Positions 43,699-52,250 are shown, counted from the first letter of the stretch. The stretch: DNA of 64,000 bases from Actinophytocola xinjiangensis (GCF_001921215.1 NZ_MSIF01000025.1:1-64000), one strand, 5' to 3'. Numbers and translations: made by a program. Notes: generated by a model not told the origin, from the sequence alone.

Positions 43699-44093
43699 CG
43701 CCGCGCCGGCTGATGCTCGACACGCATGTGCTGCTCTGGGCCCTGACCGAGCCGGCTCGACTCTCTGAGCAGATCCGCGACCTGGTCGCTGATCGCCGCA
43801 CGGAACTGTTCGTGTCCGCGGCCTCGGCGTGGGAGATCGCGACGAAGCAACGACTGGGGAAGCTGCCGCAGGCCGACGTGCTGGTGCGCGCCTATCAGCA
43901 GCACCTTGGGCGGCTCCAGGTGGAGAGCATCCCCGTCGACGACGAACACGGCCTCCTCGCGGGATCCATGGAATGGGCGCATCGGGATCCGTTCGATCGC
44001 ATGATCGCCGCGCAGTGCATGTCCGAGTCACTGCCGCTGGCGACAGCTGACGAGGCGTTCCGCACCCTGACCGGAGTTCAGGTGCTGTGGTGA
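43695..44093 (+). CDS. PIN-domain toxin (VapC-like)
   Basis: A 132-residue PIN nuclease. Acidic residues are present at LDTHVLLW (Asp), SAASAWEIATK (Glu), HRDPFDRMIAAQ (Asp, Asp) and ATADEAF (Asp). The HVLLWAL and DPFDR wording is that of the Sll0205-like subgroup usually paired with Phd antitoxins. Such toxins cut tRNA or other RNA. All catalytic positions are intact, so the module may be functional. Confidence 0.88.
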   Translation: MTPRRLMLDTHVLLWALTEPARLSEQIRDLVADRRTELFVSAASAWEIATKQRLGKLPQADVLVRAYQQHLGRLQVESIPVDDEHGLLAGSMEWAHRDPFDRMIAAQCMSESLPLATADEAFRTLTGVQVLW

Positions 44094-44285
44094 CCGGCCA
44101 GCCCTGTCGTCGGGTCAGCACCGGGTCGGCGATCGCCGTCCACGAATGACGGGCCTGGCGTCGGCCTACGGGGTGCGCAGCTCCTGGCGGATCCAGTCGA
44201 CCGCCGCCCCGCGATCGTCCTGCCCACGCCCCTGGAGCGACGCTGGCAGGCCCTGCGCCAGCTCCAGGCCCGCGTCGACGACGCC

Positions 44286-44675
44286 GTGGAACGCGCCCTC
44301 CAGCGTGAGCACGCGCTGTCCGTCTCGGAGTACCAGGCGCTGGCGGCACTGGGCTACTCGGACGACGGCGGGCACCTGCGCCAGCAGGTACTGGCCGACG
44401 CGATCCCGCTCAACCACAGCTCGGTGAGCAGGCTCGTCGCCCGGCTGGAGCGCGCGGGCCTCACCGAGCGCTACCTGTGCGAGGCCGACCGCCGCGGCGT
44501 CTACACCCAGATCACCGACCACGGCCGGCGCCTGCTCGAACGCGCCCGCGAAACCTGCCACCAGGTCCTGGACACCGCGTTACGCGACGCCCACCAGGAC
44601 GAGACGCTCGCCGACCTGGCCGCCCACGTGCACCCCGTGGCGGCGGCACGACCGGGTCACCGGCCCGGTTCGTAG
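44286..44675 (+). CDS. MarR-family transcriptional regulator, apparently 5' truncated
   Basis: The reading frame holds a MarR winged helix: SVSEYQALAALGYSDDGGHLRQQVLADAIPLNHSSVSRLVARLERAGLTERYLCEADRRGVYTQITDHGRRLLERAR. In-frame sequence before the GTG at 44286 (LERRWQALRQLQARVDDAVERAL) looks like the missing first helix, yet no ATG, GTG or TTG occurs between the toxin stop at 44093 and 44286. Either GTG is used and the protein is short, or the true start was lost. The bases 44094-44285 hold no other gene. Convergent 19-base overlap with the lipoprotein gene. Confidence 0.65.
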   Translation: MERALQREHALSVSEYQALAALGYSDDGGHLRQQVLADAIPLNHSSVSRLVARLERAGLTERYLCEADRRGVYTQITDHGRRLLERARETCHQVLDTALRDAHQDETLADLAAHVHPVAAARPGHRPGS

Positions 44676-45697
44676 AGGAAGACACCCTCGCTCGCCTCCC
44701 GCCGGCGGACCGTGCGCCACGGAGAGTCCGCCGGCTCACCCAGCCGGTCGGCGATGTCGTCCAGTTGGGCGAGGTAGGTCTCGTCGGTCATCGCCTGCGC
44801 CGAGCGGCCCTCCCGCAGCAGACCGTCCCGCCGGCCGACGAACAGGTAGCCGTCCACACCGGGATTGCCCTTTCCCTGGTCGTCCCCCGGGAGCGGATCG
44901 TTGAAGTAGGGCGCGTCGAGGTCCGCCAGCCAGGTGTTCTCGATCTCGATGACCGACGGCACCGGCCAGTCGGCCATCCGGTCCTCCAGTTCGTCGTTGC
45001 GCCGCCGCAGGCCCGGATCCTGGTTGCCGAACCCCTGGTGGTCGTCGATGACGAAGGTGAGACCGTCGTACCCCCGCGCCTCGTACTGCCCGACGAGCGT
45101 CCCCGGCCGATGACGCATGTGATTGATACCGAAGAACATCAGCGCCTTGCGCCCGCGCGCCAACACCTCGTCCGCCATCAGCGACGCGGCGAACCCGTCG
45201 CGGTCGGACAACCGTTCGAGTTCCTCGACACTGTCGATCCGACTCCAGTCCAGCGGCGGGTCGGCGGCCAACACCCGCAGCCTCCGGTCGTCGGGAAGCC
45301 CCTCGTTGATCCGCCGCACCAACGGAACCAGCTGCTCGACGAACACGGAGAACCCGCACTCCGGCTGGCTGGTCGTACGCCAGACGGGGCGCACGTCCAC
45401 GTCCGCGCCGTTGACGTAGTCGTCGAGCAGGTCCTGGTGGAACGCGTTGCCGCACTCGATGACGATGTCGTCCACCGCGGCGGGCAGATCGGGGTTACGG
45501 ACCAGGTCGAGGAGGAAGTCGTCAACGTCCTTGTTCCCGTGCGAGGCACTGAACCCACCGACGACCTGATGATCGTCGAACGCGTCCAGGATGGCTCGCT
45601 GGGCATCACGCGGTCGCACGTTCGGTTCCGTGGCCGCCCCGTCGACACAGCCACCGACCATCACCACGGCGCAGAGCACGACCCACAGTCTGTTCAT
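44657..45697 (-). CDS. secreted lipoprotein of unknown function
   Basis: A 346-residue protein with a signal peptide and lipobox (MNRLWVVLCAVVMVGGC; modified Cys at 17). The exported domain reads AILDAFDDHQVVGGFSASHGNKDVDDFLL, VVECGN-like IVIECGNAFHQDLLDDY and GRKALMFFGINHMRHRPGT, suggesting an alpha/beta enzyme-like fold with several conserved His. I do not recognise the family with confidence. A divergent copy of residues about 30-75 lies 0.9 kb away and interrupts the next gene. The gap 45698-45913 carries no gene. Confidence 0.7.
   Translation of the reverse strand: MNRLWVVLCAVVMVGGCVDGAATEPNVRPRDAQRAILDAFDDHQVVGGFSASHGNKDVDDFLLDLVRNPDLPAAVDDIVIECGNAFHQDLLDDYVNGADVDVRPVWRTTSQPECGFSVFVEQLVPLVRRINEGLPDDRRLRVLAADPPLDWSRIDSVEELERLSDRDGFAASLMADEVLARGRKALMFFGINHMRHRPGTLVGQYEARGYDGLTFVIDDHQGFGNQDPGLRRRNDELEDRMADWPVPSVIEIENTWLADLDAPYFNDPLPGDDQGKGNPGVDGYLFVGRRDGLLREGRSAQAMTDETYLAQLDDIADRLGEPADSPWRTVRRREASEGVFLYEPGR
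45461..45606. repeat. source copy of a ~145-bp direct repeat
   Basis: This part of the lipoprotein gene recurs in the same orientation at 46381-46524. By eye the two agree at close to nine positions in ten, with one six-base gap that removes two codons without shifting frame. They share the run GGGGTTACGGACCAGGTCGA and its flanks exactly. Confidence 0.85.
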
Positions 45698-45913
45698 CCA
45701 CCGAACGCTAGAAGCCGTCCGGGCTACGGTCGTCCCACCACGGAGCGCTCTTCGCCGTAACCCCAACGAGGGAACCAGTTCCCTCGCGCGGGGGACCAGC
45801 CGAGCGGGGTCGACTAGTTCGGAGGGGAGCTCCATGCCGGGCGTGTCCACGGCCGGTCCCCCGGTCGCGTCGGTAGCCTGCGTGCGACCGGCTGCCGTGG
45901 GTTGTGGGGTGGG

Positions 45914-46564
45914 ATGCGGACGCGTATCGAGTGGGCTGCGTTGCCTGAGGAGACCCGGGTGGGGATCGAGGGTCGAACCGGGCCGATCCGGGCCGTGCGG
46001 GGGGTGGCGGGGGGCCGGAACTCGCCGTTGGCGGTCGTGGTTGAGGTGGATGGTGGGCGGGTGTTCGTCAAGGGAGTTCGGGGTGACCATCGCACGGTGG
46101 TCACACAGGACCGGGAGGCGGGGATCGGTCCGTGTGTGCGTTCGGTGGCCCCGGCGGTGTTGTGGCACCTGCCGGATGTCGGGGGGTGGAACGTGCTCGG
46201 GTTCGAGTACGTCGACGGTCGGCATGCCGACTATTCCTCTGGTTCGGCGGACCTACCGGCTGTGGTCGACGTGATGGTGCGAGCCGGTGAGATCCGGGTT
46301 CCCGCCACGGCGCCCGTGCGGGACGCGCGACAGGCGTTCCGATCCTATGTAGACGATGTGGCCGCCATTTGGCGGACGATGACGATGTCGTCCACTGTGA
46401 CGGGCAGGTCGGGGTTACGGACCAGGTCGAGGAGGAAGTCGACGACGTTCCCGTGCGAGGCACCGAACCCACCAACGACCGGGTGGTCGTCGAACGCGTC
46501 CAGAAATGGCTTGCTGGGCTTCACGTGGGCGTTCGGGGTGGTCCTCGTGTGGGGGATGCGATGA
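45914..46564 (+). pseudogene. aminoglycoside-phosphotransferase-like kinase, C-terminus replaced
   Basis: The first about 155 codons encode the N-lobe of an actinobacterial APH-fold kinase: MRTRIEWAALPEETRVGIEGRTGPIRAVRG, VFVKGVRGDHRTV, REAGIGPCVRSVAPAVLWHLP, LGFEYVDGRHADYSSGSADLPAVVD. The catalytic loop (H-x-D-x4-N) and DFD-type metal site that should follow are absent. From about 46375 the sequence is instead an antisense stretch of the neighbouring lipoprotein, giving an unrelated tail. The gene is therefore truncated and probably dead. Confidence 0.78.
46381..46524. repeat. second copy of the lipoprotein-derived repeat
   Basis: On the minus strand this fragment still reads FLDAFDDHPVVGGFGASHGN followed by VVDFLLDLVRNPDLPV, a recognisable paralogue of lipoprotein residues 30-75, with an in-frame two-codon deletion. 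The pattern of change looks like coding divergence, so it is probably the stump of a second lipoprotein gene. Confidence 0.82.
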
Positions 46565-46591
46565 GCTCCACTCCCGTGTTGCCACGGCTCG

Positions 46592-47551
46592 TCAGATGGT
46601 TCGCGGCGGGTCGACCAGTTGGATGCCGATCGCGACGACACCAAGAGCTTCGCGCTCGGGTGGATAGATCTGGCGGATGTTGTTGACCTGCTCCTCACGG
46701 GTCGCCAACGGGTTGACCGAGGCGACGGACTCATGGTCGAACATCTCGTCGAAGTTCGCGTACCGGGCGACCCGGGTGACACGGGTCAGCACCTCGTCGC
46801 CCTGGCAGCGGAAGCGGATCAGCGATCCTTCCTTGATCTTCTTGCGGCTGGCGTCGTTGACCCGGATCTCGGTCGTCTTGCGGCCGGTGGCGATCAGGTC
46901 GAAGTAGCGCTTGTAGATGCCCATCTCGTGGGCGCGGACGGGCATGGCGGTGGGTCGTGCGGACATGAGACGGCCGAGCTCCCTGACGGTGAACGAGCGG
47001 AAGAAGTGTTTGGGGTCGGTGAGCAGCTCACCGACGAGCCAGACGAGCGAGTCGACATAGTTGTCGAGTTCGCCGGGCCAGGTGGTGGTGTCAAGCATCC
47101 ACGGCTCGACGTCGGCAGGCAGAGCGCCGGTGCCCTGCTCGCGCAGCAGCGACTTGGACAGCTTCGCGCCGGTCGGTGCGAGGACCTGCGGGGTGAAGAT
47201 CCGCATCGGCATCTGTGCGGCGGGGGTTCCCAACGCGCCCAGTGCGCCGTCGACGAGTTGGCACCCGAAGGCCCAGTCGCCGCCCTTCATCATCACGTGC
47301 AGGACGTCGGGGTCGCGTCCGAGCGCGCGTTCCTTGACCAGGTTGCGATAGAGGGTGGCGAGGTCGAGGTAGGGCTGGTCGTCCTCGGGGTCGACGTGGC
47401 TCTCGTAGTGCCCGTGGTCCAGGCAGACCGCGGTGAACGTCGCGCCGTCCTCGTCGAGTCGGGCCAGTCTCGTCCGGTCGGCGCGTTTCTCCGCCCAACC
47501 GCAGTCGGGACACGGAATGCGGATGTGGACGGTGCCGTGTGAGGGGGCCAT
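46592..47551 (-). CDS. aminoacyl-tRNA-synthetase-like / ASCH-domain fusion, likely 5' damaged
   Basis: A 319-residue protein. Residues 10-20 contain CPDCGW, zinc-binding in style. HVMMKGGDWAFGCQLVDGALGALG and GAKLSKSLL (KLSKS at 130-134) resemble the C-terminal part of a class I synthetase catalytic core with its KMSKS loop. Residues about 205-315 form an ASCH/PUA-like RNA-binding domain (GIYKRYFDLIATGRKTTEIRVNDASRKKIKEGSLIRFRC). The N-terminal half of the Rossmann fold with the HIGH motif is missing here. Sequence just upstream appears to be its 5' end in another frame. Probably non-functional or re-purposed. Confidence 0.6.
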   Translation of the reverse strand: MAPSHGTVHIRIPCPDCGWAEKRADRTRLARLDEDGATFTAVCLDHGHYESHVDPEDDQPYLDLATLYRNLVKERALGRDPDVLHVMMKGGDWAFGCQLVDGALGALGTPAAQMPMRIFTPQVLAPTGAKLSKSLLREQGTGALPADVEPWMLDTTTWPGELDNYVDSLVWLVGELLTDPKHFFRSFTVRELGRLMSARPTAMPVRAHEMGIYKRYFDLIATGRKTTEIRVNDASRKKIKEGSLIRFRCQGDEVLTRVTRVARYANFDEMFDHESVASVNPLATREEQVNNIRQIYPPEREALGVVAIGIQLVDPPRTI

Positions 47552-47709
47552 CCACCACCGTTGATCTGGGTGCCGACCACGAACTTGATCCGTGTCGGCC
47601 GGGCCGCCCGCACGCGCGGCCGGATGAGGTCGATGGTGCGCGACAGGGCGTTGGCCAGGACGCTGTTGGGTGAGATCAGTGTGGTCGATTTCCCGTTGCG
47701 GGACAACAC
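47552..47709 (-). pseudogene. 5' remnant of the synthetase-like/ASCH gene
   Basis: A GTG at 47709, overlapping the stop of the upstream gene, opens a 53-codon stretch with strong GC third-position bias (VLSRNGKSTTLISPNSVL... IKFVVGTQINGG). It ends in what looks like the first beta strand and the beginning of a nucleotide-binding loop. It then runs into the ASCH gene in the wrong frame. The simplest reading is one original gene that lost its middle by a frame-disturbing deletion near 47555. Confidence 0.5.
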
Positions 47710-48314
47710 TATCGCGCTCCCCGGCTCGGTTTGGGCAGACGCAGGTTGGCGCAGATGAAGTCCAGTCGGGCGTCGGCGGCGTCGGGAGCGACGAAAACCG
47801 GCTCGTAGCCGGCGTCGTAGTAGCCCTGCACGATCAGTTCGTGGACCCGGCGGATCTCGCGATCCTTCGCCCAGACGATGTCGTCGGGGTCCTCGAAGGT
47901 GTCCAGCGGGTCGAGCACGAAGATCGCGTCGTAGCGGTGGCGTCGGGTCGCCGTTTCCAGCTCGGTGGTCGGTTTGAGTCCGAAGAAGCCCTCCCAGCCG
48001 TACCCGTCGGGGATGCCGCGGTTGTAGAACCTGATTCCGCTCGTGTGCGCGGTGTACTCGGCGACGAACGCCTCCAGCACTTCCAGGGAGTAATCGCGGC
48101 GGTCCTCGCGGCGTAGGTGGCGGCCGAGGTGTTCGCGGTGCTTGCGGTAGATCTCCCGGCCGGGCTCCTCCCGCATGCAGGGGATGTGGGCGGCGTGGAT
48201 CCGCTCGATCAGGTCGTCCTTGGCCGAGGACGGACCACCGGTGATGACATAGCGGCGTGGAGGGCCGTCCTCGGCGGCCGCGAGCGCCGCCGCGAGCGGG
48301 TTGGTCGTGGTCAC
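47709..48314 (-). CDS. NadR/Ttd14-like P-loop protein with degenerate Walker A
   Basis: A 201-residue protein of the AAA_28/NadR-kinase-like fold: RRYVITGGPSSAKDDLIERIHAAHIPCMREEPGREIY, later YDAIFVLDPLDTFEDPDDIVWAKDREI and GYYDAGYEPVFV. In intact members the loop reads GGPSSGKTT; here Gly and both Thr are replaced (SSAKDD), so phosphate binding is probably lost or weakened. The GTG start overlaps the stop of the gene upstream (GTGA), and its stop overlaps the start of the synthetase-like remnant. The three form one operon. Confidence 0.72.
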   Translation of the reverse strand: MTTTNPLAAALAAAEDGPPRRYVITGGPSSAKDDLIERIHAAHIPCMREEPGREIYRKHREHLGRHLRREDRRDYSLEVLEAFVAEYTAHTSGIRFYNRGIPDGYGWEGFFGLKPTTELETATRRHRYDAIFVLDPLDTFEDPDDIVWAKDREIRRVHELIVQGYYDAGYEPVFVAPDAADARLDFICANLRLPKPSRGAR

Positions 48315-49213
48315 TGCGTTGGTCCGTTCTCGTGGATGGCGGTGGCACGCGGCTCCTGGTCGAGTAGTCCGTCGACCCAGGCGTTGCCCAGCCCGGTCTC
48401 GTGGTGCAGGGCGTGGACGAACTGTTCCCGGCTGGCGCCGCCGACGGCGGCCTCGGTCAGTCGCGACGCCTGCGCCTCGGCCAGCCGTGGCGTCCAGCCG
48501 GTCAGGGCGATCAGGACGTCGACCGACGTACCGGCCTCCGCGCGGTAGGCGGTGGTGTAGTCGATCGCCTCGGCGCGGGCCAGGGCCCAGCGCCAGGCCG
48601 CGGTCACCGCGGCGTGGATCAGGTCGATCCGGTTCGCGCGCAGGCTGACCAGCCGTTCGACGGCGAGCAGTTCGGCGCGGGCGGCGTAGAGGGCCGACCA
48701 CAACCGGGTCAGCTGCTCCTCGTGCTCGGTGACCTCCCAGGCGAACGGGTCGGCCGGCACCGGTTGGCGGACGGTGACGGGGGCCAGTCGCGGGGCGATC
48801 ATGGGGGTGCGGGTGAACCGGTCGGCGTCGGCCAGCAGCTCCCAGGCGATCTTCTCGACCAGCCTGGGCTCGACCCGCTTGCGGAAGTGGTGGACCTCGT
48901 GGCCCACCTGCTCGGCCGCCACATCCCGGCGGGCGGTGAGGTTCAGCCCCGGCCCGGCCGGCAGCAGACCGAACAGTGCCCGCGCCGCCGGGGCGAGGCG
49001 TGCGTCGGGAAACCGGGCCAACAGCCCGCGCAGGGTGCCGTTCAGGGCCGCGGTGCGACTGGCCGTGTCGGCGGGATCGACCGCCCTGGCCACGACGCCG
49101 CGCAGGTCGAGCAGAACGGGGGGCGCGGTGGCCGAGGTGACCGGTAGCCCCTGCCGCAGCAGCTGCGCCACCGCCGAGACCACCTCGTCCTCGACTGGGC
49201 TTTTTGTGGGCAT
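48311..49213 (-). CDS. hypothetical actinobacterial protein
   Basis: A 300-residue soluble protein, mostly helical. It has LTARRDVAAEQVGHEVHHFRKRVEPRLVEKIAWELLADADRF in the middle, a wording common in actinobacterial proteins of unknown function that accompany ATPases or NACHT-like genes. RLWSALYAARAELLAVERLVSLRANRIDLI continues as helix. The ATG at 49213 lies inside one arm of a 22-bp inverted repeat and lacks a clear ribosome site; an internal GTG behind GAGGACGAG is an alternative start. Confidence 0.6.
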   Translation of the reverse strand: MPTKSPVEDEVVSAVAQLLRQGLPVTSATAPPVLLDLRGVVARAVDPADTASRTAALNGTLRGLLARFPDARLAPAARALFGLLPAGPGLNLTARRDVAAEQVGHEVHHFRKRVEPRLVEKIAWELLADADRFTRTPMIAPRLAPVTVRQPVPADPFAWEVTEHEEQLTRLWSALYAARAELLAVERLVSLRANRIDLIHAAVTAAWRWALARAEAIDYTTAYRAEAGTSVDVLIALTGWTPRLAEAQASRLTEAAVGGASREQFVHALHHETGLGNAWVDGLLDQEPRATAIHENGPTQ

Positions 49214-49252
49214 GCCCGTAGTGAAGCACAATGCCCAGAAAAAGCCCAGTCG
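49192..49252 (-). promoter_or_regulatory. 22-bp inverted repeat enclosing the start codon of the downstream gene
   Basis: Arms 49192-49213 and 49231-49252 pair at 21 of 22 positions around a 17-base loop. Read on the minus strand, the second arm is the ATG and next six codons of the hypothetical gene ending at 48311, and the first arm lies five bases after the stop of the glycosyltransferase gene. In RNA it would bury the start codon in a strong hairpin. The T-run is inside the stem, so it does not resemble an ordinary terminator. Confidence 0.7.
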
Positions 49253-49257
49253 CGGTG

Positions 49258-50430
49258 CTAGCTGATCAGGTCCGGCAGTTGGGCGGCGACCTCGGCGGGG
49301 GACGGCATGGACGCCATTTCCTGGGCGATGGCGTTGGCGGCGTCGGTGCTGGCGGTGTCGGACAGCAGGGACTTGGCCTTGACGGCCACGGCTTCGGCGG
49401 TGACCTCGGCGAACAGGAGGCGTTGGCCCGCTCCGGCCGCGCAGACCATCTCGGCGTTGAGGAGTTGGTCGGGGCCGGGGCTGTTCTGGAGGAACAGTTG
49501 GGGCCGCGCCGCGTGCATGGAGCCGAACGTGGTGCCGTTGCCGCCGTGGTGGACCGACAGGTCCACGTGGGGCAGCAGGTCGGCCTGGGGGACCCAGGAC
49601 TGGAGGACGACGTTGTCGGGGACCTCGCCGAGGGTCGAGGGGTCCAGTTTCCCTGAGGCGACCAGGACGGTGGCGTCCAGGGTGGACAGTCCGTCGATGG
49701 CGGCGCGGAGCATCTCGACCGAGTCGGACTCGGTGCCCAGGGACAGGAAGATCAGGGGGCGGGTGCGGTCGCGCACCCACGCCGGGACCTCGCCGGGGGC
49801 GGCGTTGAACGGGATCAGGCGCAGCTGCGTGCGGTCGGCGATCTCCATGAACTTGGGGTCGTTGAGCGACGGCGGGCAGATGTCGAGGAACTTGTTGCCC
49901 AGGTAGATCGGGTACGCGGCCGGCAGGGAGATGCCCAGGGTCTCGGCGTAGTCGCGCAGGACCTGGCCGGAGGACGCCATCAGGGGGTCCTCGTCCGAGC
50001 GGGGACGGCCGGTGCCGTGGCACAGCGCGGGAATGCCGGCCAGGCGGGCCGCGAGGCCGGGGCCGGGGCTGTACGCGCCGTGGATCACCAGGTCGGGCCG
50101 CACCTCGTCGAACAAGGGCAGCAGGTCGTCGACGAAGGCCTGGGGCATGAGCCAGCTGAACTTCGTGGAGATCAGGCCGATGGCCTCGCGCTGCTCCAGC
50201 TCCTCGAAGTTCGGGGTTTCGGCCCGCACCTGCTCCGACGCCTGGGCGACCACGTCGTTGGTCGAGCGGCCGGCGCGGACCGGGCGCAGGCCCAGGTCGG
50301 CCAGCAGGCCGTGGCGTACCTCGCCGGTGGCGACGGTGACGTCGTGGCCGGCGTCGCGGGCGGCGACCGCGAGGGGCAGCAGTTGGAGGAAGTGTCCGAA
50401 CGACGGGAGTCCCGAGAAGACGACGCGCAT
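49258..50430 (-). CDS. GT1-family natural-product glycosyltransferase (MGT/CalG-like)
   Basis: A 390-residue GT-B enzyme. The N-domain starts [36 protein letters not shown]; the C-domain carries [44 protein letters not shown] and [28 protein letters not shown] is the nucleotide-binding motif of macrolide/enediyne-type glycosyltransferases that use dTDP- or UDP-sugars. It is divergent from the amino-sugar operon, so it probably transfers that sugar. The ATG at 50430 is chosen over an upstream ATG because the family begins MRVV/MRIL. Confidence 0.9.
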   Translation of the reverse strand: MRVVFSGLPSFGHFLQLLPLAVAARDAGHDVTVATGEVRHGLLADLGLRPVRAGRSTNDVVAQASEQVRAETPNFEELEQREAIGLISTKFSWLMPQAFVDDLLPLFDEVRPDLVIHGAYSPGPGLAARLAGIPALCHGTGRPRSDEDPLMASSGQVLRDYAETLGISLPAAYPIYLGNKFLDICPPSLNDPKFMEIADRTQLRLIPFNAAPGEVPAWVRDRTRPLIFLSLGTESDSVEMLRAAIDGLSTLDATVLVASGKLDPSTLGEVPDNVVLQSWVPQADLLPHVDLSVHHGGNGTTFGSMHAARPQLFLQNSPGPDQLLNAEMVCAAGAGQRLLFAEVTAEAVAVKAKSLLSDTASTDAANAIAQEMASMPSPAEVAAQLPDLIS

Positions 50431-50620
50431 GAACCCCATGCTAAGCACGCCCACCCGGCCGGTCGGGAATGTTCGAGGAAGGCTCGATCAGGGACCAAGG
50501 GGTCGGGAAAACGGGTGGGAACCAGTCCCACGAGCCCGGGAATTCCGCCCTACTGTTCGGGACCGTTCGAATGGGAACGTCAATGTCATCTGCACGCCCA
50601 ATCAGTGAGGTGGTGTCGGG

Positions 50621-51088
50621 GTGACCGACGTATTGCCAGGGCCCGGTGTCCAGGACCAGAACGTGGTGGTCGGTCGGATCAACCCCTGCCGGATGGTCCA
50701 GCTCACCGAACACAGCGACCCGCGCGGCAAGCTGACCGTCGTCCAGCCGGAGTCCGAGATCGACTTCGAGATCAAACGCGCCTTCTACGTCCACGGCGTC
50801 CCCGACGGGACCGACCGGGGCGGGCACGGCCACAAACGCATCCACCAGCTGATCGTCGCCGTGCACGGCGCCTTCACGGTCACCGTCGACGACGGGTTCA
50901 ACCGGCGCGCCTACCTGCTCGACGACCCCAGTCGCGGCCTGTACGTCGGGCCCATGGTGTGGGGGGACATGACCGGCTACGCCCCAGGCACCGTCGGGTT
51001 GTGGCTGGTCAACGAGCCCTACGACCCGGACGAGTACTACCAGCACTACGACGAGTTCCGCGCCGACGCGAGGAGGCTGGCGGCGTGA
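50621..51088 (+). CDS. FdtA-like NDP-4-keto-sugar 3,4-ketoisomerase
   Basis: A 155-residue cupin of the WxcM C-terminal/FdtA family. The motifs are [27 protein letters not shown], then [12 protein letters not shown] with catalytic His69 and His71, and [34 protein letters not shown]. Known members move the keto group of dTDP-4-keto-6-deoxyglucose from C4 to C3 before 3-amination. The GTG start at 50621 is eight bases after a GAGG. It overlaps the aminotransferase start, forming a matched pair. Confidence 0.88.
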   Translation: MTDVLPGPGVQDQNVVVGRINPCRMVQLTEHSDPRGKLTVVQPESEIDFEIKRAFYVHGVPDGTDRGGHGHKRIHQLIVAVHGAFTVTVDDGFNRRAYLLDDPSRGLYVGPMVWGDMTGYAPGTVGLWLVNEPYDPDEYYQHYDEFRADARRLAA

Positions 51089-52200
51089 AGGTCCCCTTCC
51101 TCGACCTTCGCTCGCCCTACCAGGAACTGCGCGCCGACCTGGACGCCGCCACCCAGCGGGTCTACGAGTCCGGCTGGTACCTGCTCGGCCCCGAGGTCGA
51201 GGCGTTCGAGTCCGAGTTCGCGGGCTACTGCGGCGCCCGGCACTGCGTCGGGGTCGCCTCCGGGCTGGACGCCATCGAGCTGATCGTGCGGGCGTTGGGC
51301 ATCGGGCCCGGTGACGAGGTCATCGTGCCGTCCAACACCTACATCGCGACCTGGCTGGGGGTGACCGCCGCCGGGGCGACGCCGGTGCCGGTGGAGCCGG
51401 AGCCCGCCTCGTTCAACCTGGACCCGGCGCGGATCGAGGCGGCGATCACCCACCGGACGAAGGCCGTGCTGGCCGTGCACCTCTACGGCCGGCCGGCCGA
51501 CCTGGACGCCATCGACGCGGTCGCCGCGAACTTCGGGCTGGCGGTCATCGAGGACGCCGCGCAGGCGCACGGCGCCCGCTACCGGGGGCAGCGGGTCGGC
51601 GCCCGGTACGCGGCCGCGTTCTCCTTCTACCCCGGCAAGAACCTCGGCGCCATCGGCGACGGCGGCGCGGTGGTCACCAACGACCCGGCGGTCGCCGAGC
51701 AGGTGCGGTTGCTGCGCAACTACGGCTCGAAGGTCAAGTACCACAACGACGTCAAGGGCACGAACTCCCGCCTCGACGAGTTGCAGGCCGCGCTGCTGCG
51801 GGTCAAGCTCGCCCACCTCGACGACTGGAACGCCCGCCGGGGCACGGTCGCCGCCCGCTACCTCGACGAACTCGCCGGGATCGACGGGCTGGCGCTGCCC
51901 GACGTCGCGCCCGACCACGAGCCGGCGTGGCACCTGTTCGTGGTGCGCCACCAGCGGCGCGACGACCTGGCCGAGCGGCTGACCTCGGCGGGGATCGGCA
52001 CGCTGATCCACTACCCGGTGCCCCCGCACCTGTCCCCGGCCTACGCCGACGCCGCCATCCCGCCCGGCTCGCTGCCGATCGCCGAGCTGCTGGCCGGGGA
52101 GGTGCTGAGCCTGCCGATGGGCCCGCACGTCACCGAGGAGCAGACCGGTGTGGTGATCGACGCCGTGCGCGCCGCCGCCGGGGAGATTCCGCACGCCTGA
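51085..52200 (+). CDS. DegT/DnrJ/EryC1-family sugar aminotransferase (FdtB-like)
   Basis: A 371-residue PLP enzyme: [74 protein letters not shown] with Asp157 and [15 protein letters not shown] with the PLP lysine at 185. The opening and the pairing with an FdtA homologue indicate 3-amination of a keto sugar. The GTG start overlaps the isomerase stop and has an AGGAGG site. The downstream terminator closes this two-gene unit. Confidence 0.9.
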   Translation: MKVPFLDLRSPYQELRADLDAATQRVYESGWYLLGPEVEAFESEFAGYCGARHCVGVASGLDAIELIVRALGIGPGDEVIVPSNTYIATWLGVTAAGATPVPVEPEPASFNLDPARIEAAITHRTKAVLAVHLYGRPADLDAIDAVAANFGLAVIEDAAQAHGARYRGQRVGARYAAAFSFYPGKNLGAIGDGGAVVTNDPAVAEQVRLLRNYGSKVKYHNDVKGTNSRLDELQAALLRVKLAHLDDWNARRGTVAARYLDELAGIDGLALPDVAPDHEPAWHLFVVRHQRRDDLAERLTSAGIGTLIHYPVPPHLSPAYADAAIPPGSLPIAELLAGEVLSLPMGPHVTEEQTGVVIDAVRAAAGEIPHA

Positions 52201-52216
52201 CCTCACCGGCCACCCT

Positions 52217-52250
52217 CCGAATGCCGCCCGCGCCGGGCGGCATTCGGCTT
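52217..52250 (+). terminator. rho-independent terminator after the aminotransferase gene
   Basis: A perfect 14-bp stem (CCGAATGCCGCCCG / CGGGCGGCATTCGG) with a three-base loop, followed by CTTTTCC. It starts 17 bases after the stop codon. A clear intrinsic terminator. Confidence 0.9.

Noticed and set aside
49192-49252. Inverted repeat as a simple intrinsic terminator of the glycosyltransferase gene
   Set aside because: The T-run lies inside the stem, the loop is long and one arm is the next gene's start codon region; termination alone would not need this, though it cannot be excluded.
50017-51084. Upstream in-frame extension of the aminotransferase reading frame
   Set aside because: It crosses the antisense of the glycosyltransferase and the ketoisomerase in a different frame; the AGGAGG site and GTGA overlap at 51085 define the true start.
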